Of a stretch of 64,000 nt of DNA, positions 35,920-48,519 are shown one piece after another. The stretch lies in contig CAXIPT010000006.1 of the NCBI GenBank assembly GCA_964030475.1, forward strand, positions 71,297 through 135,296, in the 5' to 3' direction. How positions within the stretch are numbered: position 1 is the stretch's first letter; every line of letters starts with the position of its first letter. The notes under the pieces were generated by a model. The model was not told where the DNA came from and searched no databases. It was given only the letters and a program-made list of their open reading frames with translations. This DNA is from Tethya wilhelma (lineage: Eukaryota > Porifera > Demospongiae > Tethyida > Tethyidae). Made by a program: the position numbers and the translations under genes.

Positions 35920-36131
35920 TGATTATGGAATTGACACATACATCACTGTTAGGAGTTATGTCAATACGTTACTTTAACATCAATTCTGTAACGGGTGGTT
36001 AATTTTTTTTTCTGAAGTTGTACATTATATACTTTGAATCATCATTTGAGCATACATACAAGAACTTTTAAGTTATCAAAGACTGAAATGAAAGGTGCAT
36101 AATAATTACATAAATTTCTGCACATGCATAT

Positions 36132-36994
36132 ATTATTCCCAGTACGGTAGTACTGGGTACACAGGAATGGCACAGATGGCCCATTAGCGCAATACAAATA
36201 TTTACGCAAATAACTCTGCAAAAACTGAGCCCTTAGCACTAAAAGGCTTCTTAAGCTACTATTTAGCTCTTTTTTCTTTCTAATAAGCCCAAAAACATGG
36301 CCTAAAACCATCGCTATAGTAACATGCCAAACCTCCAAATTTCTCCATTGTCTTCTTATTCTTCGTCTTCTTCTTCTTCTTCTATCTTGGCTCGAGTTTT
36401 CTCAGAGATTATTCACTTTTAGAAGCTGATTCTTGAACAAATGAGCTTGGTTTCTTCCGAGACAGTCGCTTTTGCCATCGGTTTTTAGCGCCTCTTATTG
36501 AGTAGCTAGATACAAGGCGAAAAGCGCCTCCTCCATATGGCCGCCATTAATTTCTACACTCATGCATAATTCATTAGCTTCTAGAAAATTCGAATTGACG
36601 ACCCTTTCCACACACAAAAGTGTGCGTTATTTGGAATTCAAATGCAAGTTGCCTGGAACTATTTTGTGATACCTGGATCCTCTTGCTCTTCTTAAGAAAT
36701 GAATCAGGACTTTGATTATCATAACATATAGAAAGGCAAGTAAATCTTATGATACAGCTCCTGCCTGCAAATGACTGAGATGTGTGTTACACTTCAGTAT
36801 CAAGCAGGCTCAGTACACAACTTACTGAGCAGCTCGGCCACAGTCTAGCTGGCTTGCCAGACTACTAGCTTAGTAGCTAGCTACACACACCAACTCAATT
36901 GTGATTTGTAGCAGCCATTCCATCTTGTTTGCGTTCTTTTTACGATTTAGCCATTCCTGTGTCTCATTACATTTCCAATGTTTTTTATACTTGT
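36132..36994 (+). repeat. composite repeat, near full length, half hairpin
   Basis: It starts TTCCCAGTACGGTAGTACTG, has the CTT-rich stretch at about 36350-36390, and ends ACTTGT at 36994. Only the right half of the terminal hairpin is present (from about 36912). Confidence 0.9.
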
Positions 36995-37256
36995 CATATA
37001 CAATCATGTATCATGAAACCATTTTTAAGATTGTTATTATAATTTGCATTAATGTAATGATGCAATGGTGGCCAGATGCATGATCCTTACCATAATATAA
37101 TATGGAGTTGATAGTACATATACAAGAAAAGTTACATTTACACAGTCAATAATAATTATTATTAAGCACTACTTACACTTTGAGTTTTACACTAGTGACA
37201 GTCATAATATATACACAGGAACTTGGATATTAGAATGTGTCAATGTACCTACGTAA
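36995..37256. other. no gene recognised
   Basis: AT-rich spacer between the composite repeat and the 3' end of the minus-strand HECT gene. Confidence 0.5.
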
Positions 37257-38049
37257 CTAAGCATTTCCATAGTCCCCACAGAACTGCAAGGTCTTAATGA
37301 AGGCTGTGAAAAAGTCTTCTTGCTTTTCATGCACCACAGGCAGCATTATTATTGAAAAGCATGCCTGGGCCTTTGGGAGAGTTGCACCCTCGACATTGGG
37401 CTGATACTGAATCTCAATTGGGTTGTCAAGACCAAGAGGTGGTACAACAGAGGTTCCAGTGATAAACCTCAACAGAGAGGACAATGTAACGTCAATAGTG
37501 TTTCCATGTTCTAAATTTGAAACAACCACAATAATTATTATTAATACACATGAAAATTAGTTACTATATGGTTTACCTTCTAGATATGTCACAAATGCCT
37601 TGAAGAAATCAAAAGACTTTGCTTGCTGTTCATCTTTGGGTCTGAGAGACGACACCAGTGACAAGAACCTTTCAGCAGTAATAGGCTTCTCTTCATTCAC
37701 AAATAAGGATCTGGAAATATCAGGCCTTGCTCTAATGAACTCTACAAAATTGAGAGACTCCATCCCACGGCAGAATGCTTTGAGGTTGCGCTCACGTTTC
37801 ACAATCATTTCATCATGGACGAGATGATTCAAAAATTGCATCTTGTTACTCATAGAAATAGGCACGGTGAGGCTCCAACCACAATTGTTGAGAATTCATG
37901 CAAATGTGGGCTCCTCAAATAAAGCATCAACCTCTTCTTCTGTGGATGCTTCACCAAGCTAAGAGCAGATGAATGAAATGTATGTTTATCAAAAATTGTA
38001 ACAATTCAGAACTATCACATGTACACTTACACAATGTCATACAATGTCA

Positions 38050-39804
38050 TGTAATTTATTCCCAGTACGGTAGTACTGGGTACATAGGAATGGCACGGAT
38101 GGCCCATTAACGTAATACAAATATTCACGCGAATAACACTGCAAAAACAGCGCTTGGCACTAAAAGGCTTATAAAGCTACTATTTAGCTCATTCTCTTTC
38201 TAACAAGCCTAAAAACATGGCCTAAAACCATCGCTAAGGTACCAACTAAAATATGCCAAACCTCCAATTTTCTCCTTCTTCTTCTCAGGTGCATTAAGGC
38301 CTGACCCCGCATTTAAGGCCCTAATTAAAACTTGAAATTGAAATATCTTTTTTTGTACACATGTAAACAACCCTAAACTTTGTATACAAATTGAAACTGG
38401 TATTCTTTGCTCATCTGTAAACTTAAGTTGTCACATAACCTCGAATATTTGAATAATGGCGAAGTTAATTAGTGAAAAAATTCATCCTTTGAGGGCACAT
38501 GGTTGCCATGAAGATATGAGGTTCATATTGGGTATATATGTTAATTAGGTTAATAACTAATTAATTATTCATACAGATCATGAATAAATGAATATTTAAT
38601 GAGATATGGCATTTTGAACTTTTAGTTAGGGTGTGCTTTTATTAGAAAATGAGCATATCTCATTAAATATTCATTTATTCATAATCTGCATGAATAATTA
38701 ATTAGTTATTAACCTAATTAACATATATACCCAATATGAACCTCATATCTCCATGGCAACCATGTGCCCTCGGAGGATGAATTTTTTCACTAATTAACTT
38801 CGCCATTATTCAAATATTCGAGGTCATGTGACAACTTAAGTTTATAGATGAGCAAAGAATGCCAGTTTCAATTTGTATACAAAGTTTAGGGTTGTTTACA
38901 TGTGTATAAAAAAAGATATTTCAATTTCAAGTTTTAAAAAGCTTAAATGCAACTCAGGCCTTAATGCACCTGAAAATTCTTCTTCTTCTTCTTCTTCTTC
39001 TATGTTATTTCAGCGTATCTCGAAGACTGTTCACTTTCAGAAGCTGATTCTTGAACGAACAAACTTGGTACCATTGTCTTCACGTGCTTTTGGTACTCAA
39101 GTCTCCCGTTGAATGGCTAGATACAAGGCGAAAAGCGCTTCTCCGTATGGCAGCCATTCATTTCTACATCATGCATAAATTCATAAGCTACTTGAAAAGT
39201 CAAATTGACGACCCTTTTCCAGGTAGATAAGTGTGCGTTATTTGGAATCCAAATATTCGCTGCCTGCTTGCTTTACCTGAAGATTTCTGGTTGTGCTGGA
39301 CTCTCTCTCTGCTCTGTAACCTTTCAGTCTTCAATATTTAGGAGGTAAATAGACTGATGTGTTATGTAGTATTCATTATAAGATGAGCAAAGCAATTAAA
39401 TACAGCTCAGCCTCCTGAGATTACTTCAGTACTAATCAGCCTGAGCTCCATGCTGATCATTAGTGTACAAGTAACTACCATATACACACAAACTCAAATG
39501 TGATTTGTAGAATTATGAAAAAATGAAAACAAACAAGTGAAAAAAATCATTGGAAATGTAATGAGACATAGGAATGGCCAAATCGTAAAAAGAAGGCAAA
39601 CAAGATGGAATGGCTGGCAGAGTGTGTAAAGAATTATTCCTATGGGCAACATGAGGGACTCAACATGGAAAGAGAGTACTACATGCAGCCCACACAGGAA
39701 GAATTCGGCACACACTCAGTCAGCCATTCCATCTTGTTTGCGTTCTTTTTACGATTTGGCCATTCCTATGTCTCATTACATTTCCAATGTTTTTTTTTAC
39801 TTGT
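38050..39804 (+). repeat. composite repeat split by a 687-bp hairpin element
   Basis: The parts 38050-38285 and 38973-39804 form one copy. The split lies in the CTT-rich stretch. The terminal hairpin is at 39533-39804 with the ATTCCTATGGGCAACATGAG core. Confidence 0.9.
38286..38972. mobile_element. 687-bp palindromic element, ends CAGGTGCATTAAGG
   Basis: The ends CAGGTGCATTAAGGCCTGA and TCAGGCCTTAATGCACCTG are inverted. Most of the interior is also an inverted pair, with ATGAGGTTCATATTGGGTAT facing its reverse complement and the middle near 38620. There is no coding capacity. Related to 50233-50889 by end sequence and layout. Confidence 0.88.
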
Positions 39805-40617
39805 TAATTTATAGGTTTAACTTAATACCTTGTCAATGAAAGTAATTAAATCATGTGTGGCCATGTTCAGTGGTATGTCTTCAATAGTGGGATAGCAATC
39901 CTCAGTACTTCCAGAGGTGATATACTGGTACATACAAGGACTTAGAACAGGAAATCCCGGACCTTGTTGTAAAATGGAATGAGACACAAGCATACCTGCA
40001 ACCTTGTAAAGCAATTCCATCCCCCAATCTCACTTAATTACTCGTCTGTCATCTTTTCCTTCAAACAAGTTAGAATTCGCCTGTTTCAGAGCATCCTCGA
40101 AGAATTCCCGTCGGAGGGCCCCAGAATCTGCCCCTACCTCTCCTGTTGCGGAGAATTCAACCACCAACTCCTTCTTGAGGTTTTGAGGTCTGTTCTTTGC
40201 ACTTTTATAGAATGAAATGGCACATTTCCACAAATTGTCTGGGGTTGATCTATCAACTGACAACATATACTCTGACGATTGATCTAGAATCTTGGCTGCA
40301 TGATCTTGCAACAGTTTATCTAATGGAAGATTTCGATCTGGGATAACAATAATATTGGTTTGACTACCATCATCCACAAATGCTGTTGTACCACCGTGCT
40401 GTGAATCTGGCAATTTAATAACTCTTGTTTGGATATGAGTTCCAGATTGATGCATCTGAGGTCCACTGACCCATGGCCACCAATATTGGAAGATCCAGCT
40501 TCAACACTCTAGAGGGCATTGTATAGAAAAACGAACATAATAGTCAGCATATTCTTCACATTAACCACCCAAATTATTCGGCCATGCAACTGTATCCCAC
40601 ACATGCATGCAAATAAT

Positions 40618-41361
40618 TCCCAGTACGGTAGTACTGGGTACATAGGAATGGCAATGAAGGCCCATTAGCGCAATACAAATATTCACACTAATAACTCTGC
40701 AAAAATCGAGCGCTTGGCACTATAAGGCTTCTAAAGCTACTTTTTAGCTCATTCTCTTTCTAATGAGCCTAAAAACATGGCCTAAAACCATCGCTAAAGT
40801 ATTTAACTAAAATATGCCAAACCTTCAATTTTCTCCATCTTCTTCTTCTTATTCTTCTATGTTGGCAAGACTTTTCTCAAAGACTGCTCACTTTCAGAAG
40901 CTGATTCTTGAACGAATTTACTTGGTTTCTTTGTCTTCACGTGNAAACCATCGCTAAAGTAACAAACACAAACATGCCAAACCTTCAATTTTCTCCATCT
41001 TTTTCTTCTTCTTTTTCTATCTTGGCTCAACTTTTTTCAGAAACTATTCACTTTCAGAAGCTGATTCTTGAACGAACGAACTTAGTTTCTTCCGGGACAG
41101 TCGCTTTTGCCATCTGTTTTTAGCACCTCTCATTGAGTAGCTAGATACAAGGCGAAAAGCACCTCCTCCATATGGCCGCCATTAAATTCTACTTAATTCA
41201 TTAGCTTCTAGAAAATTTAAATTGATGACCCTTTTCACACACGAAGTAGCCAGGAACTATTTTGTGATACCTGGTTGCTCTTCTTATGAGATGAATCAGG
41301 ACTTTGATTATCATAACATAATAATATTATTGAAAGGGAAGTAAATCTTACGGTTACAGCT
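40618..41361 (+). repeat. two composite repeat fragments joined at an N
   Basis: The first fragment runs 40618-40943. After a single N at 40944 the sequence jumps back to AAACCATCGCTAAAG, an earlier part of the same repeat, and continues to about 41361. The duplication is probably an assembly join. Confidence 0.85.
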
Positions 41362-41648
41362 CCTGGAGGCGCTTTTTGCTTTATATCTAGCTAGAGGCGC
41401 TAAGAACTGATGGCAAAAGCGACTGTACTAGAAGAAACCAAGTTTGTTCGTTCAAGAATCAGCTTCTTAAAGTGAATAGTCTCTGAGAAAAGTTTAGCCA
41501 AGATAAAAGATGTTTTTAGGCCATGTTTTTGAAAGAGAAAGAGCTAAATAGTAGCTTTAGAAGCCTTTTAGTGCTAAGCACTGTAGAGTTAATTGTGTGA
41601 ATATTTGTATTGCACTAATGGGCCATCCGTGCCATACCGTACTGGGAA
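41362..41648 (-). repeat. composite repeat fragment, reversed
   Basis: It runs from GGAGGCGCTTTTTGC to CGTACTGGGAAT, the reverse of the 5' half of the composite repeat, with a gap in the middle. Confidence 0.85.
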
Positions 41649-41673
41649 TTTGTAGAATTATGGAAAAATCAGA

Positions 41674-41941
41674 ACAAGTAAAAAAAAACATTGGAAATGT
41701 AATGAGACACAGGAATGGCTAAATCGTAAAAGAATACAAACAAGATGGAATGGCTGTTAGAGTGTGTAAGGAATTCTTCCTGTGGGCAAAATGAGAGACT
41801 CAAAAAGGAGATTGTTAAATGTAGCCAATACAGGAAGAATTCTGCACACACTCTAACAGCCTTTCCATCTTGTTTGCGTTCTTTTTACGATTTAGCCATT
41901 CCTGTGTCTCATTACATTTCCAATGTTTTTTTTTTACTTGT
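41674..41941. repeat. hairpin element
   Basis: It starts ACAAGTAAAAAAAACATTGG and ends with its complement ACTTGT, and forms a long stem. The core is AGGAATTCTTCCTGTGGGCA. Its right end truncates the Kolobok-like gene copy at 41942. Confidence 0.9.
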
Positions 41942-42739
41942 ACTTGGTTGGAGGTACTCTTTTTGATGGTGGAAAAAAGTTCGTAATGTAATAGAACAAC
42001 AATTCAAGATATTGAGCATCAGAAGAGCTTTGCTCGGCAATGCACCAGCATACAAGATAGCTGCTAATATACAAATGTTCCCAGCAGGTACATTTCCTAA
42101 AGTTGGCTGACTTTCCCATGACCAATTCTTGTGGCATCTTGAACAAGTCTGTGTAATACGAAGGAAGGAACCAATGACAACCTTGCTCAAACAGAATCGG
42201 CATACGGTTAACAGCAACAGTAAAGCAGATTCGTATACAACATAGCACGTAGAGGAATCTGTGGATGCTGATGGGGTGGACGAATCATAACTGTATATAG
42301 AGGCATGTCATAATATATGACATAATGTAGCAATATACATTTATGATGTCATGTGATTATGCTTACGATGATGTATCTTGGAGAGTAAATGCGGACGTGT
42401 CGTGCTCAGGTGTTTCACCTCCCTGTGAAATCTCTGACTCTGACTCGGTGCAGGTGTCTGATGGTAAGGGACTAGAGGCAAAGGGAGCAACTGAGGCAAT
42501 AGGTGGTTGACCAGGACCAAGTGAGCACTGGGTACCGATACTTCTAACTTGCACTGTTTCAGTACAGCACTAAACTCGAACAGAACGAACATCTGGCTTG
42601 ATTTTCACCTGCAGACCTAATTATGTCCATTAGAGTGGATTAGCACTTAGAGAAAAATATCAGACATGTAATGCTGAGTATCTCATGCTGGTATTCACGT
42701 ACCAATAGATTTTGTCCTGCTGGTTTGAACCCTAGCATC

Positions 42740-43412
42740 ATTGATACAAGGCTCCTCCATATGGCCACCATTAATTTCTACACTCATGCATAATTCATTA
42801 GCTTCTATAACATTCGAATTGACGACCCTTTCCACACACAAAAGTGTGCGTTATTTAGAATTAAATGCACTGAAGTTGCCTGGAACTATTAATACCTGTT
42901 CTGAGATGAATCAGGACTTTGATTATCTTAACATATAGAAAGACAAGTAAATCTTATGATACAGCTCCTGCCTCCAAATGACTGAGATGTGTGTTTCACT
43001 TCAGTATCAAGCAGGCTACACAACTTGTGACCGTCTTCAAGTACCAGCTCAGCTCAGCCGCTGGCTCAGTGAGTCTGGCTTGCCAGACTACTAGCTCAGT
43101 AGCTAGCTACCCACACCAACTCAAATGTAATTTGTAGAAATATGGAAAAATGAGAACAAACCAGTAAAAAAAACACATTGGAAATGTAACAGGAATGGCA
43201 AAATCGTAAAAAGAACGCAAACAAGATGGAATGGCTGTTAAAGTGTGTAAGGAATTCTTCCTGTGGGCAAAATGAGAGACTCAATAAGGAGATTGTTAAA
43301 TGCAGCCCGTACAGGAAGAATTCCCTAACAGCCATTCCATCTTGTTTGCGTTCTTTTTACGATTTTGCCATTCTTGTGTCTCATTACATTTTCAATGTGT
43401 TTTTTTACTTGC
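42740..43412 (+). repeat. composite repeat, 5' truncated, with hairpin
   Basis: It starts at CAAGGCTCCTCCATATGG and ends in the hairpin at 43160-43412. It is nearly identical to 32440-33121, including TGACCGTCTTCAAGTACCAG, so these two copies share a recent source. Confidence 0.9.
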
Positions 43413-43583
43413 TAGTTATCACTATAAGAAAATGTGCAAAGCAAGTACATTGTTAAAATCCAGCCTCCCGCTGAGATGCTCTAACTCAATCACTGATAGC
43501 ATCGCTAAATATCCATGCTGATAGTGTACAAGTGACTACCATATACATGCACACTCAAATAAGATTCGTAAAAATGAGATCAA

Positions 43584-43835
43584 ACTAGTGAAAAAAACAT
43601 TGGAAATGTAATGAGACATAGGAATGGCCAAATCCTAAAAAGAAAGCAAACAAGATGGAATGGCTGTTTGAGTGTGTAAAGAATTATTCCTATGGGCAAC
43701 ATGAGGGACTTGACATGGAACCCACACAGGAATGATTCTGGACACACTCAAACAGCCATTCCATCTTGTTTGCTTTCTTTTTACGATTTGGCCATTCCTA
43801 TGTTTCATTACATTTCCGATGTTTTTTTCACTTGT
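43584..43835. repeat. hairpin element, short core
   Basis: A hairpin with the ATTCCTATGGGCAACATGAG core, flanked by CACTCAAATAAGATTCGT, which resembles the flank of the copy at 39533. Confidence 0.88.
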
Positions 43836-44138
43836 AATTATAAGCATTCAACTAGGTTAGCTTACCCTACATCTCTCTCTGCTCAAAAGCAGCTCTCTTT
43901 GGCATTGAATCATCATGCTTGATGATCTCTTTCAAGAAAGTAGAGCCTCCTTCTCAGAACTTGGTCCTGCACTACTAGATACTGTGCATGGGCCTCTGGA
44001 ATACAGTTGGAACTGCATCTGATTTAAGCCTTCTTCTCTTCTGCATGCCAAGCCAGCTCTGAGTCAGGCTCAAAACAGGTAACCTCAAAATGGTTACGAC
44101 ACAACACGGTATGTTCACTTAGGCCTGACCAATTCGCN

Positions 44139-44153
44139 TGTGTGTGTGTGTGT
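44139..44153. repeat. (TG)n microsatellite at an N join
   Basis: A short TG run directly after the single N at 44138, the break point between the two Kolobok-like gene copies. Confidence 0.8.
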
Positions 44154-44396
44154 GTGACAGAGAAAACGAGACAATTACCTGCACTGCATTCCCTGGTATG
44201 AAAATGCTGTGGATTTGGGTGCATAGTGTATAATGACACTATGAAAAGATTCCAAAGATGAAGTTTGGTAAACTGGAGAAAGCTTGCCAATGTTTTTGCT
44301 GAGTTTAGTATTAGTAAGCAAAGCTGAAATTTTTTCACTGGCTTTCGAATCTGCATAATATCGTGTAACACCATGTACAATTAAATACTAAACATA

Positions 44397-44400
<4 letters not shown>

Positions 44401-44443
<43 letters not shown>
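44401..44443. repeat. (TG)n microsatellite
   Basis: 43 bp of TG repeat in an intron of the Kolobok-like copy 2. Confidence 0.95.
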
Positions 44444-44445
<2 letters not shown>

Positions 44446-45882
44446 CACTTACGCCTCTTAAACCACTTCTTATTTCGGTTTCTTCCAACCAGCCTTCGAT
44501 GTAAGCACTTTCGAAAGAGTTTGCCATGACCAGTGTTTGTTGTGAATATGGTTTTCCAATGACAACCACTTAGCCACCATCAAATCACTGTCACCACTTG
44601 GTGTGGAAACCACACACCAGTACATGTGATTGATCATACTCTGTTCCCATTTGCCCACTAGTTCACAATCCTTTTGTTTTGCCAAGCTTTCACTTTCTTA
44701 CGAAATCCTAACAAGAAAATAATTTGAATTAATATAATTATCTATTTTACACAAAATACTCACCTTTAGCAACATGCCAAACATCGAAATAGTGCTTTAC
44801 ATCTGGGTGTTCTTCTCTCATCCATTTTGTAATTTGTTTGTGCCTATCTGTAACTAGAATTCCCACTTTCAGATCTTTCTCCTTCAGGAACTCAAGCACA
44901 CGATGAAGACCCTCCTTCTTTATATGGTTGCTGCTAGGGACCTCATTACTCTGTAGACAATGTAGGATGCATTGAAATGGTGATATAAATACAGGGTAAT
45001 ACTCATTCTTACTTGAACCAATCTAAAGTCAACAATCTTGTTGCAAGTCAGTTCAAGGATAGTGTAAGATCCGTATTTCGCACTGTGTCCGGGACTGTCG
45101 ACACGTCCATCACCAGCTAGTACTAGTGGATCTCCTTTATCTTTCAGTGTTCTCAACAGCATATTATGACTACGTTGCCAAACAGAATGGATTGCCGGCT
45201 GTAGGTACTTGCTCTGATGACGGAAAAATGTTTTTGTAGTGATTGTAGCAAGGTTTAGGATTTTAAACATTTGCAGTGCCTTGGAAGGAAGTGCTCCACA
45301 ATAGAGAATAGCGGCAGAAGTAAGAATATTTCCTGCTGGAACATTCCCGATATGTGGTCCCATGTTCGTCTCCTGTTGCAGTGACTGCACGTCTGAATGA
45401 TCTTTAAGAATGAACCAAGGACCACTTTCCTGATGATAGTGTCACTGCTGCTACAATAGAAACATGTTGAAAACAACAGAAGAAGAGCAGACTCAAAAAC
45501 TAAATAGAGAGTCTGTGTCTTTCGTGTATAAGGATGGTCAGCTGATTCAACAGTTTCACTGGTAGATCTGTAGAAAAATGACCATTGTAAAGTGTACTGT
45601 AATCTTTTAGTATACTAACTTACGATAAACTATCAAGGTAAGATCCACTAGATGTTTCTTGATCTGGAGGAGAAATCTCAGAAGTTTCTGATCCAGAGGT
45701 AGGATAACAATCTATCCTTGGAGTTGACGCAAACAAAGGACCTTCAATATTACATTGCACACTTGCGTCCACTATAGTAGATTGTGAAGAGTGACTGAGA
45801 TCACATTGCACTCCGACATCGATAAGTGCTGGCTTGACATCAACTTGTACTTCTGAATTTTTTATATATATACATATATATA

Positions 45883-45911
<29 letters not shown>
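45883..45911. repeat. (TG)n microsatellite
   Basis: A short TG repeat next to a TATATA run, beside the linker exon of Kolobok-like copy 2. Confidence 0.9.
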
Positions 45912-45914
<3 letters not shown>

Positions 45915-45985
45915 ATGCCAATGCCTAGCAACCAAAATTTCAAGTTATAGGATATATGAGTAGCTAGGATGGCCATCGACTATAT

Positions 45986-47081
45986 TCCCAGTACGGTAGT
46001 ACTAGGTACATAGGAATGGCACGGATGGCCCATTAGCGCAATACAAATATTCACGCGAATAACTCTGCAAAAACTGAGCGCTTACCACTAAAAGGCTTCT
46101 CAAGCTACTATTTAGCTCATTCTCTTTCCAACAAGCCCAAAAACATGGCCTAAAACCATCGCTAAAGTACCAAACAAAAATATGCCAAACCTCTAATTTT
46201 CTCCATCTTCTTCTTCTTCTTCTTCTATCATGGCTCAACTTTTCTCAAAGACTGTTCACTTTCAGAAGCTGATTCTTGAACGAATAAACTTGGTATCTTT
46301 GTCTTCACGTGCTTTTGGTATCGTTTTTCTGTGTCTCTCGTTAGGTGGCTAGATACATGGCGAAAAGTGCCTTCTCCGTATGGCAGCCATTCATTTCTAC
46401 ACTCATGCATAATTCATTAGCTACTTGAACATTTCAAAGTGACGACCCTTTTCCAGATGTAAGTGTGTGTTATTTGGAATCTGAATATTCGCTGCCTGCC
46501 TGCTTTACCTGAAGATTTCTGGTTGTGCTGAGCTCTCTGTAATCTTTCAGTCTTCAATATTTAGGAGGTGAATAGACTACTTTAATGTTACACTTATTAT
46601 GTTGTTGTCATTATAAGAAGATGAGTAAAGCTAGTAAATTTTGTTAGATACACTCCAGCCCGGTGCTGAGATGCTTCACTTTACTGATAGCATACCAGTA
46701 GATTATACAAGCTATAATATTCATGCTGATATATAGAGTACAAGTAACTACCGTATATATGCACACAAACTTGAGCTCAAATGTGATTCATAGAATTATG
46801 AAAAAATGAGAACAAACAAGTAAAAAAAAAACATTGGAAATGTAACGATACATAGGAATGGCCAAATCGTAAAAAGAAAGCAAACAAGATGGAATGGCTG
46901 GCAGAGTGTGTAAAGAATTATTAACATGAGGGACTCAACATTAGAAGAGAGTACTACATGCAGCCCACACAGGAAGAATTCTGCACACGCTCAAACAGCC
47001 ATTCCATCTTGTTTGCTTTCTTTTTACGATTTGGCCATTCCTATGTATCATTACATTTCCAATGTTTTTTTTTTTACTTGC
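45986..47081 (+). repeat. composite repeat, full length
   Basis: It starts ATTCCCAGTACGGTAGTACT and ends with the hairpin at 46816-47081. It carries the version with CTGCCTGCCTGCTTTACCTG in the middle, as does the copy at 38973-39804. Confidence 0.9.
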
Positions 47082-48022
47082 TAATGTAAGCTGTAGTACT
47101 AAACTGTGTCAACCTACCCTTACAACTTGTTCTGGGAATGACTTGCGTCCGAACATTTCTTGTCCTTGGACAGGTTTGAATAGAAATACTGCATAACTTA
47201 GGACTATCATCTTGAATAGATTCAACTGGAATCTCCATTGGTGATGCTCCTGAAACGTCGACTGGAGGTTCTGGTGCTTCAAGAAGTTTGTGGACAATCT
47301 GTACATGTATCATTAATATACTTAATACCATACGATATGATTATACTAGCATCTATACCTCGAGTCTTTCCCTTTTCTCAACAGCTCCTCTCTTTCTTTT
47401 TGATGGCCTCTCTTCTTCAACCCTTGGATTAATCCTTTTACGGGAGCTTTCACTTGTGCATGCCTCAGATGATCGGTTGAATATTGTTGGGACTGCCCCA
47501 GGTTTCAATCTTCTCCTTTCTTCATGCCAAATTGTGAAGCAAGCGCAGAATCCACTTCAAAACAATCTTCAGAAAAATGTTCACTACAAAGAAACGAGTG
47601 ATCAGTAGCACTCCACTTAGCTCGCGTCCGCTGTACTTGTTTTTCCCACTTCTTCCTCAAAGTACTGTCAGTGGGAAACTTGAACAAGCTAACCCGATCG
47701 CTAGGGGTGTTAGAGCATCCAGCAGCCACACATCAATTCACCATCTCGACGTCTAGTCTCACACAACCAAGTACACATACACGTGGCTGGGCCTGGGCTA
47801 CAGCGCTTGCATTCCTTTTCTGACGTCACGTTCAAGCCGCGCCCACTTTACACCACAACCGGATGGAACTGCAATGCATCCAATTTACCCTGAAAAGCAA
47901 GCTCTTTTTATGCAGAAAGTCCTTGAGCAAAAAGTCTCAAAACAAGTTTATGAACTTTACTGACCTCAAAGGTTAAGAATAGCTAATAATAAAAAATAGG
48001 CATTTTTCATGTCAGCTTCCCT

Positions 48023-48514
48023 TTAAGCTTTCTTCTCTTCTGCATGCCAAGCCAGCTCTGAGTCAGGCTCAAAACAGGTAACCTCAAAATGGTTACGACA
48101 CAAAACGGTATATTCACTTAGGCCTGACCAATTCGCTCTTAAGTGTTCTTTGTACTTGTTTCACCCATTGGCAACATAATACAGGATCTTTGGGAAACTT
48201 AAAAAGACTGACATTGTCATCATATGTGTTAGAACATCCAGCAGCAATGCAGCGCTTCACCATGGTGGCTAGAAAACATCAACAGGCTATGCTTTGAGAA
48301 CTCGACTGCGTTCCCCCCCGTGACGTCACACGTAAACCAAGGAAATACATTTCAATCTCATTTTACAGTAATTTTTAGCTAAATTCTAGGGGTTATTGTC
48401 CACTAGACACTTGCATTAACAAAAAACAAGCCTGATTTCCAGCTGTACACTACTTGAGCTACATTTAGATACCAAATAATAAATTTTTTAGTTTTTCATG
48501 TCAGCCCCCCTTAA
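48023..48514 (-). pseudogene. THAP-domain fragment bounded by TTAA sites
   Basis: The minus strand from 48264 encodes VKRCIAAGCSNT, SLFKFP and, after a frameshift near 48135, VLCRNHFEVTCF, a THAP zinc finger closest to the piece at 43860-44137. TTAA occurs at both borders (48023-48026 and 48511-48514). The sequences just left of each TTAA are alike, TTTTTCATGTCAGCTTCCC against TTTTTCATGTCAGCCCCCC. Each looks like the right end of a Kolobok-type element, so two elements or a duplication abut here. Confidence 0.6.
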
Positions 48515-48519
48515 ATATT

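Larger units (their letters stand above)
37257..40470 (-). pseudogene. HECT-domain E3 ubiquitin ligase-like gene, two TGA stops
   Basis: The minus strand encodes a HECT domain, which passes ubiquitin through a catalytic Cys. The first exon (about 40470-39821) contains VEFSATGEVGADSGALRREF, the domain start, and VAGMLVSHSILQQGP. The next (about 37958-37562) contains VHDEMIVKRERNLKAF, and the last (37520-37257) contains SLLRFITGTS and LPKAQACFSIIMLP with the catalytic Cys, then the stop. Splice sites fit: AAG/GTATTA at 39821, TCTTAG acceptor at 37958, GAAG/GTAAAC at 37562. Two in-frame TGA codons, at about 40030 and 37900, break it. A composite repeat with a further insertion (38050-39804) sits in the large intron. 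No start codon or substrate-binding region is visible upstream. It could be a host gene copy or transposon cargo. Confidence 0.8.
41942..44137 (-). pseudogene. Kolobok-like transposase copy 1, broken
   Basis: Three minus-strand pieces match parts of copy 2 (44165-47737). 44137-43860 is the end of a THAP exon, with NHFEVTCFEPDSELAW followed in another frame by DAVPTVF. 42600-42360 is the linker exon with GTQCSLGPGQ. 42250-41942 is the start of the transposase core with KVVIGSFLRI, GNVPAGN and GALPSKALLML. Composite and hairpin repeats fill 42740-43835. The THAP piece stops at a single N at 44138, and the core stops at the hairpin ending 41941, so most of the catalytic region is missing. The Kolobok name rests on recall of THAP plus this core type. 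Confidence 0.65.
44165..47737 (-). pseudogene. Kolobok-like THAP transposase copy 2, most domains present
   Basis: The THAP zinc finger exon (about 47750-47358) shows CVAAGCSNT, SLFKFP, FLCSEHF and the C2CH layout, with a TGA three codons after the start ATG and a frameshift near 47515. Linker exons lie at 47305-47115 and about 45850-45620. The core (about 45450-45020) has KVVLGSFLKI, GNVPAGN and AGDGRVDSPGHSAKYG with a likely catalytic Asp. Next come VTDRHKQITKW and FDVWHVAK (about 44945-44765), WCVVSTPSGDSD (about 44620) and LESFHSV with HYAPKS at the C-terminus (about 44235). A frameshift lies near 44690. A composite repeat (45986-47081) sits in an intron. Kolobok elements use TTAA targets, matching the TTAA at 48023-48026 upstream. 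Confidence 0.7.

Noticed and set aside
2880..40035. TGA read as an amino acid (recoding), given in-frame TGAs near 2888, 20606, 37900 and 40030
   Set aside because: The same genes also carry frameshifts, and TAG and TAA occur in their neighbours. Decay explains all of them, and the open genes end at normal stops.
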